Source of the DNA: Perkinsus olseni
Lineage: Eukaryota; Perkinsozoa; Perkinsida; Perkinsidae
Assembly: GCA_013115135.1 (NCBI GenBank)
Contig: JABANP010000083.1
Span: 62,001 to 126,000 of the forward strand
Length of the DNA: 64,000 nucleotides
Direction: 5' to 3'
A program made the translations under genes and the position numbers. The notes under the pieces were generated by a model, which saw only the letters and a program-made list of their open reading frames with translations, was not told where the DNA came from and searched no databases. This document shows positions 22,396 to 33,293 of this stretch, piece by piece (the stretch's first letter is position 1; each line of letters starts with the position of its first letter).

Positions 22396-23986
22396 TAGAA
22401 AATGTGTGAACGAGGCTGAGCAATCTAGTTGTAAACCACTTTCTCATCGTCGATTTCGAGAAAAGCGGAACCCGCCCCTGTCTGGATGAGATTTTCAGAG
22501 CCCTCAAAATGAGAGCCTCAATGCCGTAGTTGGCTGGATCGAAGTGCAGGTTCCCGAACTCGCGAGAATGATGAGAGAACACTAATCGACTTAACATCTC
22601 CGAGTGTACGCAAGTGCACCTGCAGTTTGCAGACCAGTCGCACGTCAGTAAGGCGCCGCCGTCGTCTTCGAGATGGTTTGGCGTCTACCTCTGGAATCAA
22701 GATCCGGAAATTCGGAAGCATATTTGAAGCTTTGAAAGTTCAGGCCTGCCAGGCGACCCGCCCATTTGTATGTCGAGTATGCGTCGTCGCATTCGTCAGA
22801 GACCGTTCCGCATAGTCTTCGCTGGGGAGTCCTCAGTGGGGACAGTGGACCCACCACTGGTGACGAAGGGTCTCCGCACTAGCGTCCCCCGTGTCCCAAA
22901 AGGACTGTTCCGGGAATAGTGTTCTCGCCAAAGACGGGCTCACTACGCAAGGGAGCCCAAATCCTGTGTTCGGAGTCCGAAGCATACCGGCATAATTGAG
23001 GTTGCCACAACTTTGGAACCGGCAACCCGTCAGACGGGTCCCATCCCGTGCTCAACGGTTGAGCACTGCTCGATGAGCAGCCACTGGCCGCCAGTTACAC
23101 GCGCCAGTTACTGGCCATAGAGTGTCCATCCCGATGGCTGACTCAATCCATTCGGGTGAGATACTTTCGCCGCTCGACGCCAAGCTAGAACTGAACATTG
23201 TTTGATCTCAGTGAGCAAAAGAGCACAGAAGGGATGGTACAAGTTAGTTGAGGGAGGATCAGACCATTGATTTCAAGAATAATGCTCACCTGTTCGACTG
23301 AGACTTAGGGAACAGCGGTCAGGCTTTCAATGACGTCGGTGCCCAGTCCAACCATGATGGTTGAACCATCGGACCTGCGGTCGAAACTGGCGACCTTTTC
23401 GATCGAGAGTCCGAGCTCATCGAAGCAGCTGGGAAAGCAAAGTTGGAGCCAAGGATCACTGCAACTTCGCTTGTAGCTGTTATAATAACAATAACAATGT
23501 CATTATAGCAGTGTTATTGTACCAGTGACAATGCTCTCAAAATTTGAGAGCGTCGGTCCGATTCAGTCGCCGACTGAAAGTCGGGATCATCTATGCTTGA
23601 TGACTTAGAACAGGTCCTCCTGGACGAATGGCCCAGGACGATCATGGCTCTCGAATCAAGGGTCCTTTTCGATGCGCACGGAGACTCCGTGACGGAGAAG
23701 TTTGCCGACAGTAAGATAGTGAACTCGGAATAGTGAATAGTGAACTCGGACTCGGAATTTCCGAGTCGGAAAGGAGTCCGAGATAGTGAACAGAAAGACA
23801 TGCAATACTTTAAGAGCTTCTCTTTCTCTTCTCTCATCTCTTCTCTCCTCAACTTCTGAAGTCCGTATTGAATACGGACGAGAATTTCTTCGACGGTAAG
23901 AATTTCTTCAATTTGAACTCGTGCTGGAGTTGGCTCTGTTACGGCATATCTGACAGATATTATGGGGCAGGCATTATCTGTAGATT

Positions 23987-24017
23987 GACTTTTTGATGAC
24001 GGCGTCATCAAAAAGTC
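23987..24017. repeat. Perfect palindrome, 15-bp arms, 1-base centre
   Basis: Left arm 23987-24001 and right arm 24003-24017 are exact reverse complements around a single G at 24002. Confidence 0.95.
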
Positions 24018-24111
24018 GATAGTAACAGAATATTGATAACAGAATAGTTAAACCTCGAGTTCACAGTTGCATCGTACTCGTGTCGCAAAGTTTGCTTCGA
24101 AGTAATGCTCA

Positions 24112-24138
24112 AAGATAGTTTGCGACGCAAACTATCTT
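24112..24138. repeat. Perfect palindrome, 13-bp arms, 1-base centre
   Basis: Left arm 24112-24124 and right arm 24126-24138 are exact reverse complements around a single A. It lies 94 bp from the 23987-24017 palindrome, with no sequence in common. Confidence 0.95.
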
Positions 24139-24284
24139 GAAGCATCTGCTTCCCGTTCCCATTTTCCCGGATGCTCCCTGCCGTCTGCGACGGAAGACTT
24201 AAAGCCCAGACGAAGCGAACGATTCGTCGTATCTCTTCGAACACTATACACGGCATAGGAAGCCATCTATGCTAGTTAGTCACC

Positions 24285-24373
24285 GACAGTTTGGCTGAGT
24301 GGTCCAAGCCGCTAGATTCAGGCGTTAGTCCGAAACTTTCGGACGGGCGCGAGTTCGGGTCTCGCAGCTATTA
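24285..24373 (+). tRNA. tRNA-Leu (anticodon CAG)
   Basis: An 89-nt class-II cloverleaf: D-arm GCTGAGTGGTCCAAGC, anticodon loop TTCAGGC giving CAG, a long variable arm GTCCGAAACTTTCGGAC, and T-arm GCGAGTTCGGGTCTCGC. The acceptor has two wobble pairs and one mismatch, and the anticodon stem has one mismatch. No CCA is encoded. It could be functional or slightly decayed. Confidence 0.75.
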
Positions 24374-26788
24374 CGATATCAAAGATCATTTCCAATGGTC
24401 CTGTCAGCTCGGCAGAGAGCGCTCCAAGTTGTAGAGGTAAATCCCGAAGGGGTTTATAAACGGTGAAACCAGGAGGGCAGGGGACGAATTTTGTGTGCTG
24501 GCGTTCTAGGGCGCTAGCCATGATGGATGCAGCTTCTCGATCTAACCACTGATCACCGTCGAGTTAACATCCTAGTACTGTGGAATCTCGTGCTCGACGA
24601 AAGGTAGGCGGCTTTGTGAAACGCGTGAACCGAAGCCATCTTTCGCCTGTCAGTTCGTCTGACAAACTTTGTCATCATGTTTCCTTGGTAAACAATATGA
24701 GCGGCTCTGCAGCCTCTGCGTGAGCCGATCGATCCCAGCCAACGCACCAACCGAGACTACAAGTGAGCCTGGGCCTACCCCAATATCCGGGTTGTAGGCT
24801 GGGCTGGCCGCGGTGCGGCCGCCGCACACACGTACGGGCTGTGAACTTGCTGTGCCGCACAGCCTGTGCGCAGACAAATATGGGAACCGCTGGGGTAGGA
24901 CAGTAGGGAGGTAGTCGTTTGACCCTTTGTTGCCCTCACTGTCACCGCTGCGACTCCCAATCCCCGGAAGGTTTCAGGACCGTGAAAAAGATCACAAAGA
25001 AGAAAAGAGATCACGGCCCCGTAGATGAATGCCAAGTCCTGGACAATGAAGGAGAGCCTCGCGTGGTGCTTGCCTGGAGGCGTCAGGCAGGCACCAGGCT
25101 GGTGCCTCTGGAGCTGTTGCGTCCCAAAAGAGCACAAATGATGAAGTCTCGGCAATTGTGTGGATTGCCTCCTTTTTCCCCCATTCTGATGCCCTTGGGA
25201 CACTCTGTGGGTGGCTAAAGTATCCTGACGCTAGTACGCTAGCTGTGGGTTCAATCATTAATCATTAAGTAAAGTTGTAATTACGCGTTACACTGGTGGT
25301 TACCATCAACCACCTACGTCGTTATATGTCGTGGTAGAGAGTGGGTATTCTCTATCATAGTGCCACTATGATAGTGGTTATTGATATTGTTATTACTACA
25401 AGTCTGGATCAGTGTTTCCAGTTGTTAATCTGGAAGACCGTGGAATATATTAACCGAAAGGGTTCACAGAAGGCGATCAACAGAGCCGCAATCTGCTCGT
25501 TTTCATCGGACTCCGATGATCGGAGAGAGTCCTTGTCACGGTGACAATGTCACCACCCCTGAAGTCGACACCGAGAATCAATCCCTCAAATATCAGCTCG
25601 ACGACCCCGCAATCGAATATGTGGTCGAATTAAGAGACATTTCGAGTCGTGGTCCACGACTCGTGGAACAGCTTGCGCCAATGAGATAGGCGTAGAACTC
25701 GAATGCCTTGCTCCGCCATATTACTGCTGTCGGTAGCATATGGAAGCTACGGCGTAGCTGCTACGCATCGTAGTCCTCCATTATCAGTGTAAGACAAATA
25801 ATTCATTTAGATTCTAAATTTTAGAATCCAACCGGCAAGGGAGCTCTCAGGGTACCAAAAAGAGCCTTAATGAATGGGCGGCTATTACTCAAGTAAATTC
25901 AAATAATTGACCGAAGCCACGTCATTGCTGTACGCCGCAGACAAGGCTGCGCTCTGCGGAGCCTCCGATACCCTATGGGCAGGAGGCTAATGCTTTCAGG
26001 CTGAGAGCACTATCATGTCTACCAACGTCTGAAGACACACAGCATACGCTTAAAGAGGATTCGGGGTCGCCCTTCCAGCACATCGTACGTTTTAAAAAAG
26101 GATTCGGGGTCGCTCAATCGCCCAGATACAGCCGCTCGGGCCTCACTCGTCTCGCCAGCATACTGATTCAGCGTCGCTGAAGTCCTCGGGCATCCTATTT
26201 GAAGTGCGCGGTCACCGCGCCGCGGTGCACTTGAAAGAGGAACTTCGACGGCGCCCTGTCCGCCTCTTTCGGAGCTCCGTCTGCAGTTGCGAGTTGATAT
26301 TGAACTTTCCAACCCAACATCATGAACATTCGAGGCCTTTCACTTTCTGGTATGTAAAAAGCTCAAATAGCTAATAGAGGCAGGCCTGGTTCTGAGGATA
26401 CCGACTACTCGACATGTAACGTCAAAATCTTATTAAATATTATCCTCTTTATTATAATCAGTTTGGTCAAGTTGATTGACTTAAAATGAGTTGACAAAGG
26501 ATATTACATGAAATATCGGCGAAGGATCTACTCTGGTAGACTCGAGTTATGATCCCGAGTATGGTGCAATAACTCATCCTGGAGGGGCGGCGAAAGAGAA
26601 TAGTATCCACCCCATCTTCAAGAGGCCAAGTTTATTTAATCCTAAGTAGAAAGATATTACCGAATCAACAAAGGACGTCTCCTGCAGACCCGGCGAATGA
26701 AGGCATGGGCTTCGCGTTTGCTCAGACCTTGACGAGAAGAGGAGCGGTTAGGAAAAGCAGCAGAGTTAAGACTGCAGTGTAGTGATCT
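24374..26788. other. Gene-poor region with palindrome cluster
   Basis: I could not support a gene, although open frames of about 100-140 codons overlap on both strands at 24775-25258. One-base-centre palindromes cluster here: 25352-25374 (11-bp arms), 25503-25519 (8), 25533-25547 and 25540-25554 (7, overlapping), 25643-25663 (10), 25810-25828 (9) and 26206-26220 (7). Confidence 0.5.
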
Positions 26789-28411
26789 TCAGAAGTATAC
26801 CGGGCTAGCATGCCAGATCTCCCACGACCACCTCCAGTTGTCACTCCACAAGAGGATATTCACCCACGCAGTCACGAATGCCTCCGACTTGAAAGCCCAC
26901 TTGTTCGGCAGGTTGTCGAGTGTGTTCCCCTTGATGTTGATTCCAGCACCAGCGCCAGCGATAAATAGGGATATACTTACGCCAATCTCACCGTAGGCCG
27001 TGATAACGTTGTTGGGAGCCGCTGTGATACCAATCTTTGCATAGATGGTAATGTCCATGATGCTTCCAACCACGGGGAGATTTACTCTAAATGAAACCGC
27101 TATCTTCGCTTCAGCCCTGAATATCTGCTTGGCCGTATCATCAGAGACCTTCCCCTCGATCGAGACCACGATACTCAAACTGGCTCCTTCACCCATCTGC
27201 CACACCGTAACTGATCCCTGGGCCACGAGCTCCAACCTCAGCACACTCTGACCAAGCTCCTTGCCGACTACGATTGCGAGGAAGAGTTGAGCCTTTTTGT
27301 TCTTATCATTCACATCAACGAACGTCATCCCTGCCTTCAGCGTATAAGTCGAGATGGTCGCATCGACGGCGACGAAGAGGCAGAAGTTCAGAAAAGCTGT
27401 TCCACCGGTGTTGTTGCAATTGGGGGGGAACTCAAATTTAAGCAGTTGGAGGAGGCGCCTTTCATATTGGTGATGGAAGAACGTATAAGCCGCAGTGCCC
27501 TCGGCAACGTCGAAGTACGGGATGATATCCTGGCTTTCTGTAGCTCCACGCATCCTCCTGCCAGAAGGTATCCAGTCAACCTCTTGGCCGTCTCCGAAGA
27601 ACTCCCGTTCAGACTCACACACGTAGGGAGCACCCAAGAGATCTTCACATACTTTGGGAACCTCCTGACTCTCTCCAACAGATAATATGCGAGACCCGAT
27701 ACCATACATGGTGTGCACTTCTTTGATAGAGTCCTCCACAGTGAGTGTTTCATCCAAAGTGCGGTAGTTGGAGTACTCTGTGACCCGCAGGACCTTGTTG
27801 CAGAAGGAGTTAGACCCGACCAGCTTCACAGGTTTTGAGTCATCAGAGTCGGTATAGAACGTCCAAACATTAGGCTGCATACAAGTCTGGTAGACGGCTG
27901 TGTAATTGAAGCCAGAGGCCTTATCGATGCCCTGTGGCCCACGCTTGGTCCACTTGTGTAACGTCTTGCTGTCAATATTGGCCAGGCCTCCGTCAGTCCA
28001 ACCATCTTTACTCAGCCCAGCACCGTAGAGGCGCTGAGCTTCGAACTCGGGCGTGCTGTCGACGAGAGCGATGGCTTGGTGGTTGTACAGCTGATGAAGT
28101 TTGACGTTCTTCGGAGTCTCGGTGTACATGAAATACTGATAGGGGCGGCTTGGCATAGCTTTGACCCTGACGTTGCCGTCTCTAGCAATAATGATATGCT
28201 CCCTTGTAGTAAGAGAACCGTCCTCCATACCAGGCAACGTCAGCCCGAGAGTCTCTCTAGCTCGAGATTTGCCACAGGGGACGGGATTGCCATGAGCGTC
28301 CTTCAAATCTCTATTGCAAAGGTTAGTCGTCGTAGCATGGAAGACCGCCGCCCTACCCGTGAACTCCGCGCGGACAGCGTAAATGATGCATAGAATAGTT
28401 AGTTGGATCAT
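26789..28411 (-). CDS. Large secreted protein, single exon, unknown family
   Basis: A 540-residue frame that starts with a textbook signal peptide (MIQLTILCIIYAVRA, then EFTG). The mature part has about ten cysteines, including NLCNRDLKD, HGNPVPCGKS, QTCMQPN and KVCEDLLGAPYVCESE, which fits an extracellular protein held by disulphides. The last third is rich in beta-strand-like hydrophobic alternation (VSISLFIAGAGAGINIKG) and ends with the Trp-rich NILLWSDNWRWSWEIWHASP. I see no intron, no transmembrane segment after the signal, and no known domain. Its length and lack of introns set it apart from its neighbours. Its function is unknown. Confidence 0.75.
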   Translation of the reverse strand: MIQLTILCIIYAVRAEFTGRAAVFHATTTNLCNRDLKDAHGNPVPCGKSRARETLGLTLPGMEDGSLTTREHIIIARDGNVRVKAMPSRPYQYFMYTETPKNVKLHQLYNHQAIALVDSTPEFEAQRLYGAGLSKDGWTDGGLANIDSKTLHKWTKRGPQGIDKASGFNYTAVYQTCMQPNVWTFYTDSDDSKPVKLVGSNSFCNKVLRVTEYSNYRTLDETLTVEDSIKEVHTMYGIGSRILSVGESQEVPKVCEDLLGAPYVCESEREFFGDGQEVDWIPSGRRMRGATESQDIIPYFDVAEGTAAYTFFHHQYERRLLQLLKFEFPPNCNNTGGTAFLNFCLFVAVDATISTYTLKAGMTFVDVNDKNKKAQLFLAIVVGKELGQSVLRLELVAQGSVTVWQMGEGASLSIVVSIEGKVSDDTAKQIFRAEAKIAVSFRVNLPVVGSIMDITIYAKIGITAAPNNVITAYGEIGVSISLFIAGAGAGINIKGNTLDNLPNKWAFKSEAFVTAWVNILLWSDNWRWSWEIWHASPVYF

Positions 28412-31400
28412 TGTGAGGTGTCAAGACTTAACAACTGGCAAAGCAGTATAGGATCTACGGCGAAGTCAACCAATTGTCTACGGGAAGTCGACCAAGGGGG
28501 CTGGCGAGGATACGAAGCTATGGGCTAGCGGCGCGGGGCTTCAGTGGCTCCCTGCCGCTCACTGGTGATTATGCCGAGTGCTCATCCAGCAATACAAATT
28601 TGTTGAACCGTTTAGACAAGCAATGGGCTCTCTCTAATGAGAAAGAGAAAAAGATGAGCCAAGCCGACTTGTCAGTCAACTCGGCCTCAGAGCAGCGGGG
28701 GAACCCCATTCTAAAGGGAGACAGGGAGTACGCTGCGTCCCTGTGCCGCACGCGCACCGGCGTTCTGGGATCCGGGATCAGCACTGGATCGCACCGTGGT
28801 GATGATAATGGTGATGATTAGCACTTCGACCTTCTCCGTGTGCCGGCATAAGAATTCGGAAAGCTTATGTGGGAGTGCTTGGCTATGCTGCCTTTCCGAG
28901 TAAAGGCTGCGGTTGCACCGGGAGGAGTCCTACCACCAGTTCTCTGCCGGAGACAGCTAATGGCAAGGTTTCGTGCCCTGCGATGGCGCTCGTTGAAAAT
29001 CCTCTCTCCAGAACTGTTCATTCAGCAGGGAACACTACACCGACTTTGTAGATCGGCGTAGGGCGTCCGGCGTTCTAACTCAGAACTTCTGATGAGAGCT
29101 GTGCGAATATGCGATATCCCTCGTAGTTCCCTGGCAGTGTTACTCATCATGCGCCGATCTTCTCGTGCATGCGTGCATAGCTGAAACTTCGTCAACCCCG
29201 CATAGATCATAGAAATTCTATGATAGAATAGGCCTCTGCGTCTCTCCCGGCTCAAGGTCACACTATGGGTAACAACCGAGCAAAAGGCAGCCATCCGATC
29301 TGGATGATTCAGAAGCAAACCTACCACCTATCGAATTATCCCGGTTCGGAATAACTCTTCGGAATTCCCGAAGAGTTTCACTGGCGTGGGCCCTTCTCTG
29401 ATAGAAGCTTTCCTTATACATCGTGCTGTACATGGTACATTCGCCACGACGTGGTGGCAACGTCCCTTCTAGTCAGGTTCATCGAATAGGCTCTATTCAA
29501 TAGAGGTGATGCGGCATCACTGATGCGCGCTCAGGCAGCTCTTCTCTCTCCCTGGGTGTGCGAACCATCCACAGCACACCGCACTATCATGTTACTTGTT
29601 CCATGATAGCGCTGACAGGAAGGAATCCTCAAATCGCATCGGGGCGCAATAACCACTAGCAGTTACCTAGAGGGGCTCTGAGAGCCTGGCTCTCTTTGTA
29701 CAACAGACGCCGATGAGCAGTGGTTCAAGTGTGGGCGTCTGCCTTGCCACAGTACGATCTTCAGAAAGACGAAAACGATACTCGTATGAAGAGTCTTTAT
29801 TCGAGCATCTACTGATCTTTCCTGGCGGAACCTCCATACCGCACTGCGTTTTGGAGGCTGCTGTTATCGCACCGCGATTATGATGATCGGATCATACGCA
29901 GCAGCTGGCGAGTGGAAGAGTATTACTCTCAGAGTAATTGAAGACCGCTACAGTATTGTGCAGAATTGGTGTGACACCCGGCACTCTCTTTGCTCAGAGA
30001 CGTGGAGATCGCACCAGGTACAGCACGATGTATAAGAAAAGCTTTCATCGGCGGGACCTCCATTCCCGAAACGGAACCTCCGTTTGGGAACGGTTCCCTA
30101 TCTCAGCCTGGCACAGTCTCTCTGTACGCAGTTTGCCCGGTTTTCCGCTTTTTTCTGTCGTTTTCGCGATGTGATTTGCGTTAGGTGGTTGTCGCGAGGG
30201 ATTACCATACTACGGAAAGACTCCCGTCGAAAGTAACTACGTTAAACCATCCTCTTCCAATCAACGACTCGTCGATCTGTGGAGAGGAGTGATAATACAT
30301 CCCTTTCTATTAGGATGACGTTGGCCTGAATCAGACAGCCTGATGCTACACTATGCAAGAACGTGCAGGGAATTTCCTACCGATTCGGTAGTATCGAATT
30401 CTCAGTGAGAGTCTCTCACCGCCCATCTTAGATGTTGCAGACCTATGACGCGAACCTGTTATGGCGAGCGAGATTTGCATTGGTTGGGCATCTTAGCTAG
30501 GAAATTCCTAGCTAAGATGTGCGACCATTGCTTCCTAGTAGGAAGCTAGACTTTGAGCTACGGTTGCTCTCAGTGAGTTAGAGAGTGTCAGTTTTACTAT
30601 CTCGTACGACTGTGTACTGTTTCATCCTTCTATCTACGGTTATCTCCTGTATCTCTGGTTAATACTAGAGATTCTTAGTTGGCCTATTATTATCGTCTAT
30701 CGTCTTGCACCAAGACTCTTGGTAAACCTGGTATTGTGTTATCAATACCGCGGTCGATATAGGGGGGTCTTCAAATGAAACGCATTCCACAACATACTGT
30801 AGATATCAGTAAGATCATATTACGACTCATAATTTACGAGACTACTAAAAAGAGGTAACCTAGTCGGGTCCTCTTGTGGAGCAGACCCCAGTTGGATGAA
30901 TCAATAGGTAGGAGTACCGTAGGTGTCGTAGGTCTTTGATCCTAATTGGGACAAGCCCAGAGATTCGAGCCAAAACGGACTCTATGCGGAATAATCCTAA
31001 GCATGTTTCTGATGACAACACTTTAACATTAAACCCGTCAACTAGCACGGTTTCGCATCGTCCCTGGGACGGCGTCTCATGAGATATCCAGGGGCCACGG
31101 ATATGATCTTATGCTCTTATCGCAGATGCCGCCCTTGGGGCGGCGCTCTACCTAATGGCGCTGTGCGGCCCGCACAGTGCGGACGCGCGCACGCCACATG
31201 CACCAAACCCGCGGTCTGCAGGATGCGGAACTCCATAACAGTTACTGTAGCGGTAAGGAGGTCGGACCCCTGTTTACACAATGATGCTACTGTCCAAACT
31301 GACAATGTCACTAACAATTTGTTACTGACATTTTGTCACAGAAACTCGAATCTCATTTCTGTCTACCATGATAGCAGTCATTAGGCTGCTGCTTTTCATG

Positions 31401-32571
31401 CCTACAGCCTTCGTGCAGATGATGAACGAGAAAAGGAAGATTGTTCATCTTCGTACCTTGAAATTTCCATATTCTATGTAGTAGTGCACCTCTGGATAAC
31501 CATCCTTTTACTAAGTTGTGGGTATGACTACCTACCCTAAAAGACTCGAGATTTCTGATAATAGAACTGCGCGACGCTTCCCCATAGTCCAGCGAGATTA
31601 TGCCGATTCCGGCATATTCACTGACGAGGAAATCCCAGCCCGACCGCGTCATTGGGGGATGTCTTCTCCGAAAAGATCTCGTGTCACGAATAGATCAACG
31701 GTTGATCAACAATCGGGAAGTAGACGCTCCTGCCACGCGATCTTTTTCCCCTAGAGCAGGGACGGGTGGGACAAAAACATATACAGGACACCCAACACCA
31801 CAGTGCCTGACACCGACCCCTTGCGATTAACGTCTCGGTGGCGTGCACTGCCTCGTACGCACACGCACGGCTGTCTCCTCCAGCGAACTTCCTAGGATTT
31901 TCCCAACAAAAATATACTGATCCGTATTCCCGAGCACCTTGCACTTATTCCGTAAACGGTGTCCAACCTGGCCGATCTCTTGGGCACATTTCATACAGCT
32001 AGGTCGCGGCAGTTTGACACGGCCCTTAGAGGCAGAGTGCCGGCCTAATCCTACTAGGAGACTTGAACTAGAAGTTCTAGTACGTCTCCATGTTGTGGCT
32101 GTTGCACATTATCAGTTGATGATCAACTCATGTTCGTGGATTGTCAGAGGTATGAGGAGCACGCACGACCTGCAAACACCGAACTCAGAAATAGATCCCG
32201 GCACACACCCCTCCCTCTTCACTGAAGGGTCTTCAGTATGAACGCACAAAACGATCGCGCAATTGCCTCTGTTCCTGGCAGGTTCCCGAACCGAGCCGAG
32301 GCTACGCGTTGGCAATATGATCAGGGCCGGAGTGGCGCATGCTCATCACCCTACTCGTCCATGAAGAGCCATCGAAATTCAAACCTTCGATGACCCCTTC
32401 CCTAGCTCAGTGGGGAAGACTGGCACACTTTAAATTCGCCATTCGTGGTCTGATTTCCAGCCAAATTATTCAACTGGAAAAGGTTATGTACCGCAGTTCA
32501 AGCCATAGTTAGGTAAAATTCTGCAGTTGCTCGACACTCAGGCTTATACGAGCTATTCCGTCACCAGCCGA
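28412..32571. other. Gene-poor 4.2-kb region, many palindromes
   Basis: No gene is supported. One-base-centre palindromes: 29206-29224 (9-bp arms), 29491-29505 and 29506-29520 (adjacent), 29680-29694, 29922-29938, 30377-30391, 30405-30419, 30489-30519 (15), 30530-30546, 31693-31707, 32067-32081 and 32114-32128. Two inverted copies of a dispersed word, GTACAGCACGATGTATAAG, lie at about 29400-29455 and 30005-30060. Confidence 0.55.
30489..30519. repeat. Perfect palindrome, 15-bp arms, 1-base centre
   Basis: Left arm 30489-30503 and right arm 30505-30519 are exact reverse complements around a single A. Another palindrome of the same type (30530-30546, 8-bp arms) follows after ten bases. Confidence 0.95.
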
Positions 32572-33293
32572 ATGAGAACTATCTCGGTTTGCGTCTTCGT
32601 TGCTGCCCTATACACCATCCTCTTCATCTCTGGATGCAAGAAATCTAGTGAGCGGGCTCGACTACGGAGAGCGTTGATCACCGATCATGCTTCTCAGGTG
32701 GTAACACTACAACCAGAAGCCCAACTACCAGGGGCCCGACAACAACAACGACTGCCCGTCCAACGGGCCCAACCACGCCGCGTCCTACGTCAACGCCCGG
32801 TCAGGGAGCCAATTATCCCCGTGATCTCTGGAAGCCTGTCTTTCGTCAGGTGCCCCGACCCCTGACGGTACGTACATATATAATGGTACACTCACGCCAA
32901 CAATCAATGGGTCGGCTGAGGTGCATAGTATCAAGAGTACAAGGATTATCGATCGCATGTGAAGTTGCTCCTAGACCCTGCGAATAGGGGGACTTGTATT
33001 CTGTGCAGGGTCGTCGCCAGAGCCAACCCTTACGTTATTATCGGCAAAAACAATGGCTCCATACTGTTCCATATGGTGAATACGGCTGGTAAGGACCAGC
33101 TCATCATCGATAATGTCAATGCTTTGCCTGCGATTTTCAAGTCGTTGATCAAAAGTAAGTCGTTTGCTTTCAAATGCCGTGGACGAGCTTTCTCCGTTCA
33201 GACACAACCATTCTCTTCTTCCAATCGAACAACAGCATCGTCATATCTGTCCCGCCTGTCAAGATCTTCATTGCCCTGCATCATGTACAGTAG
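32572..33293 (+). CDS. Secreted Thr/Pro-rich protein A, 5 exons
   Basis: Exons 32572-32647, 32698-32799, 32850-32958, 33009-33154, 33202-33293 join in frame to 174 aa. Introns are 50, 50, 50 and 47 nt, all GT-AG. The signal peptide MRTISVCVFVAALYTILF precedes a Cys/Lys turn and a mucin-like Thr/Pro linker (about residues 27-60), a likely O-glycosylation region. A C-terminal domain of about 110 residues follows (YIYNGTLTPTINGSAEVHS, VIIGKNNGSILFHMVN, VISVPPVKIFIALHHVQ). That domain looks like an all-beta or C-terminal adhesion fold but matches nothing I know. The first exon and first intron position are shared with the gene at 35046, so the two are paralogues. The second intron, starting GTCAGG, is the least certain. 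Confidence 0.75.

Larger units (their letters stand above)
22396..24284. other. Gene-poor region rich in hairpins
   Basis: No gene supported. It has one-base-centre palindromes at 23025-23039 (7-bp arms), 23048-23066 (9), 23861-23879 (9), 23987-24017 (15) and 24112-24138 (13). A purine/pyrimidine stretch with repeated GTGAACTCGGA words lies near 23715-23785. Confidence 0.55.

Noticed and set aside
24775..25258. Overlapping open frames of 88-142 codons on both strands
   Set aside because: Overlapping frames with similar length, no consistent splice sites and no recognised motif; I could not decide that any is real.
32396..32462. tRNA-like TAGCTCAGTGGGGAAGACTG
   Set aside because: Starts like an A-box, but the D-stem does not close, no B-box of the right form follows and no anticodon stem pairs.
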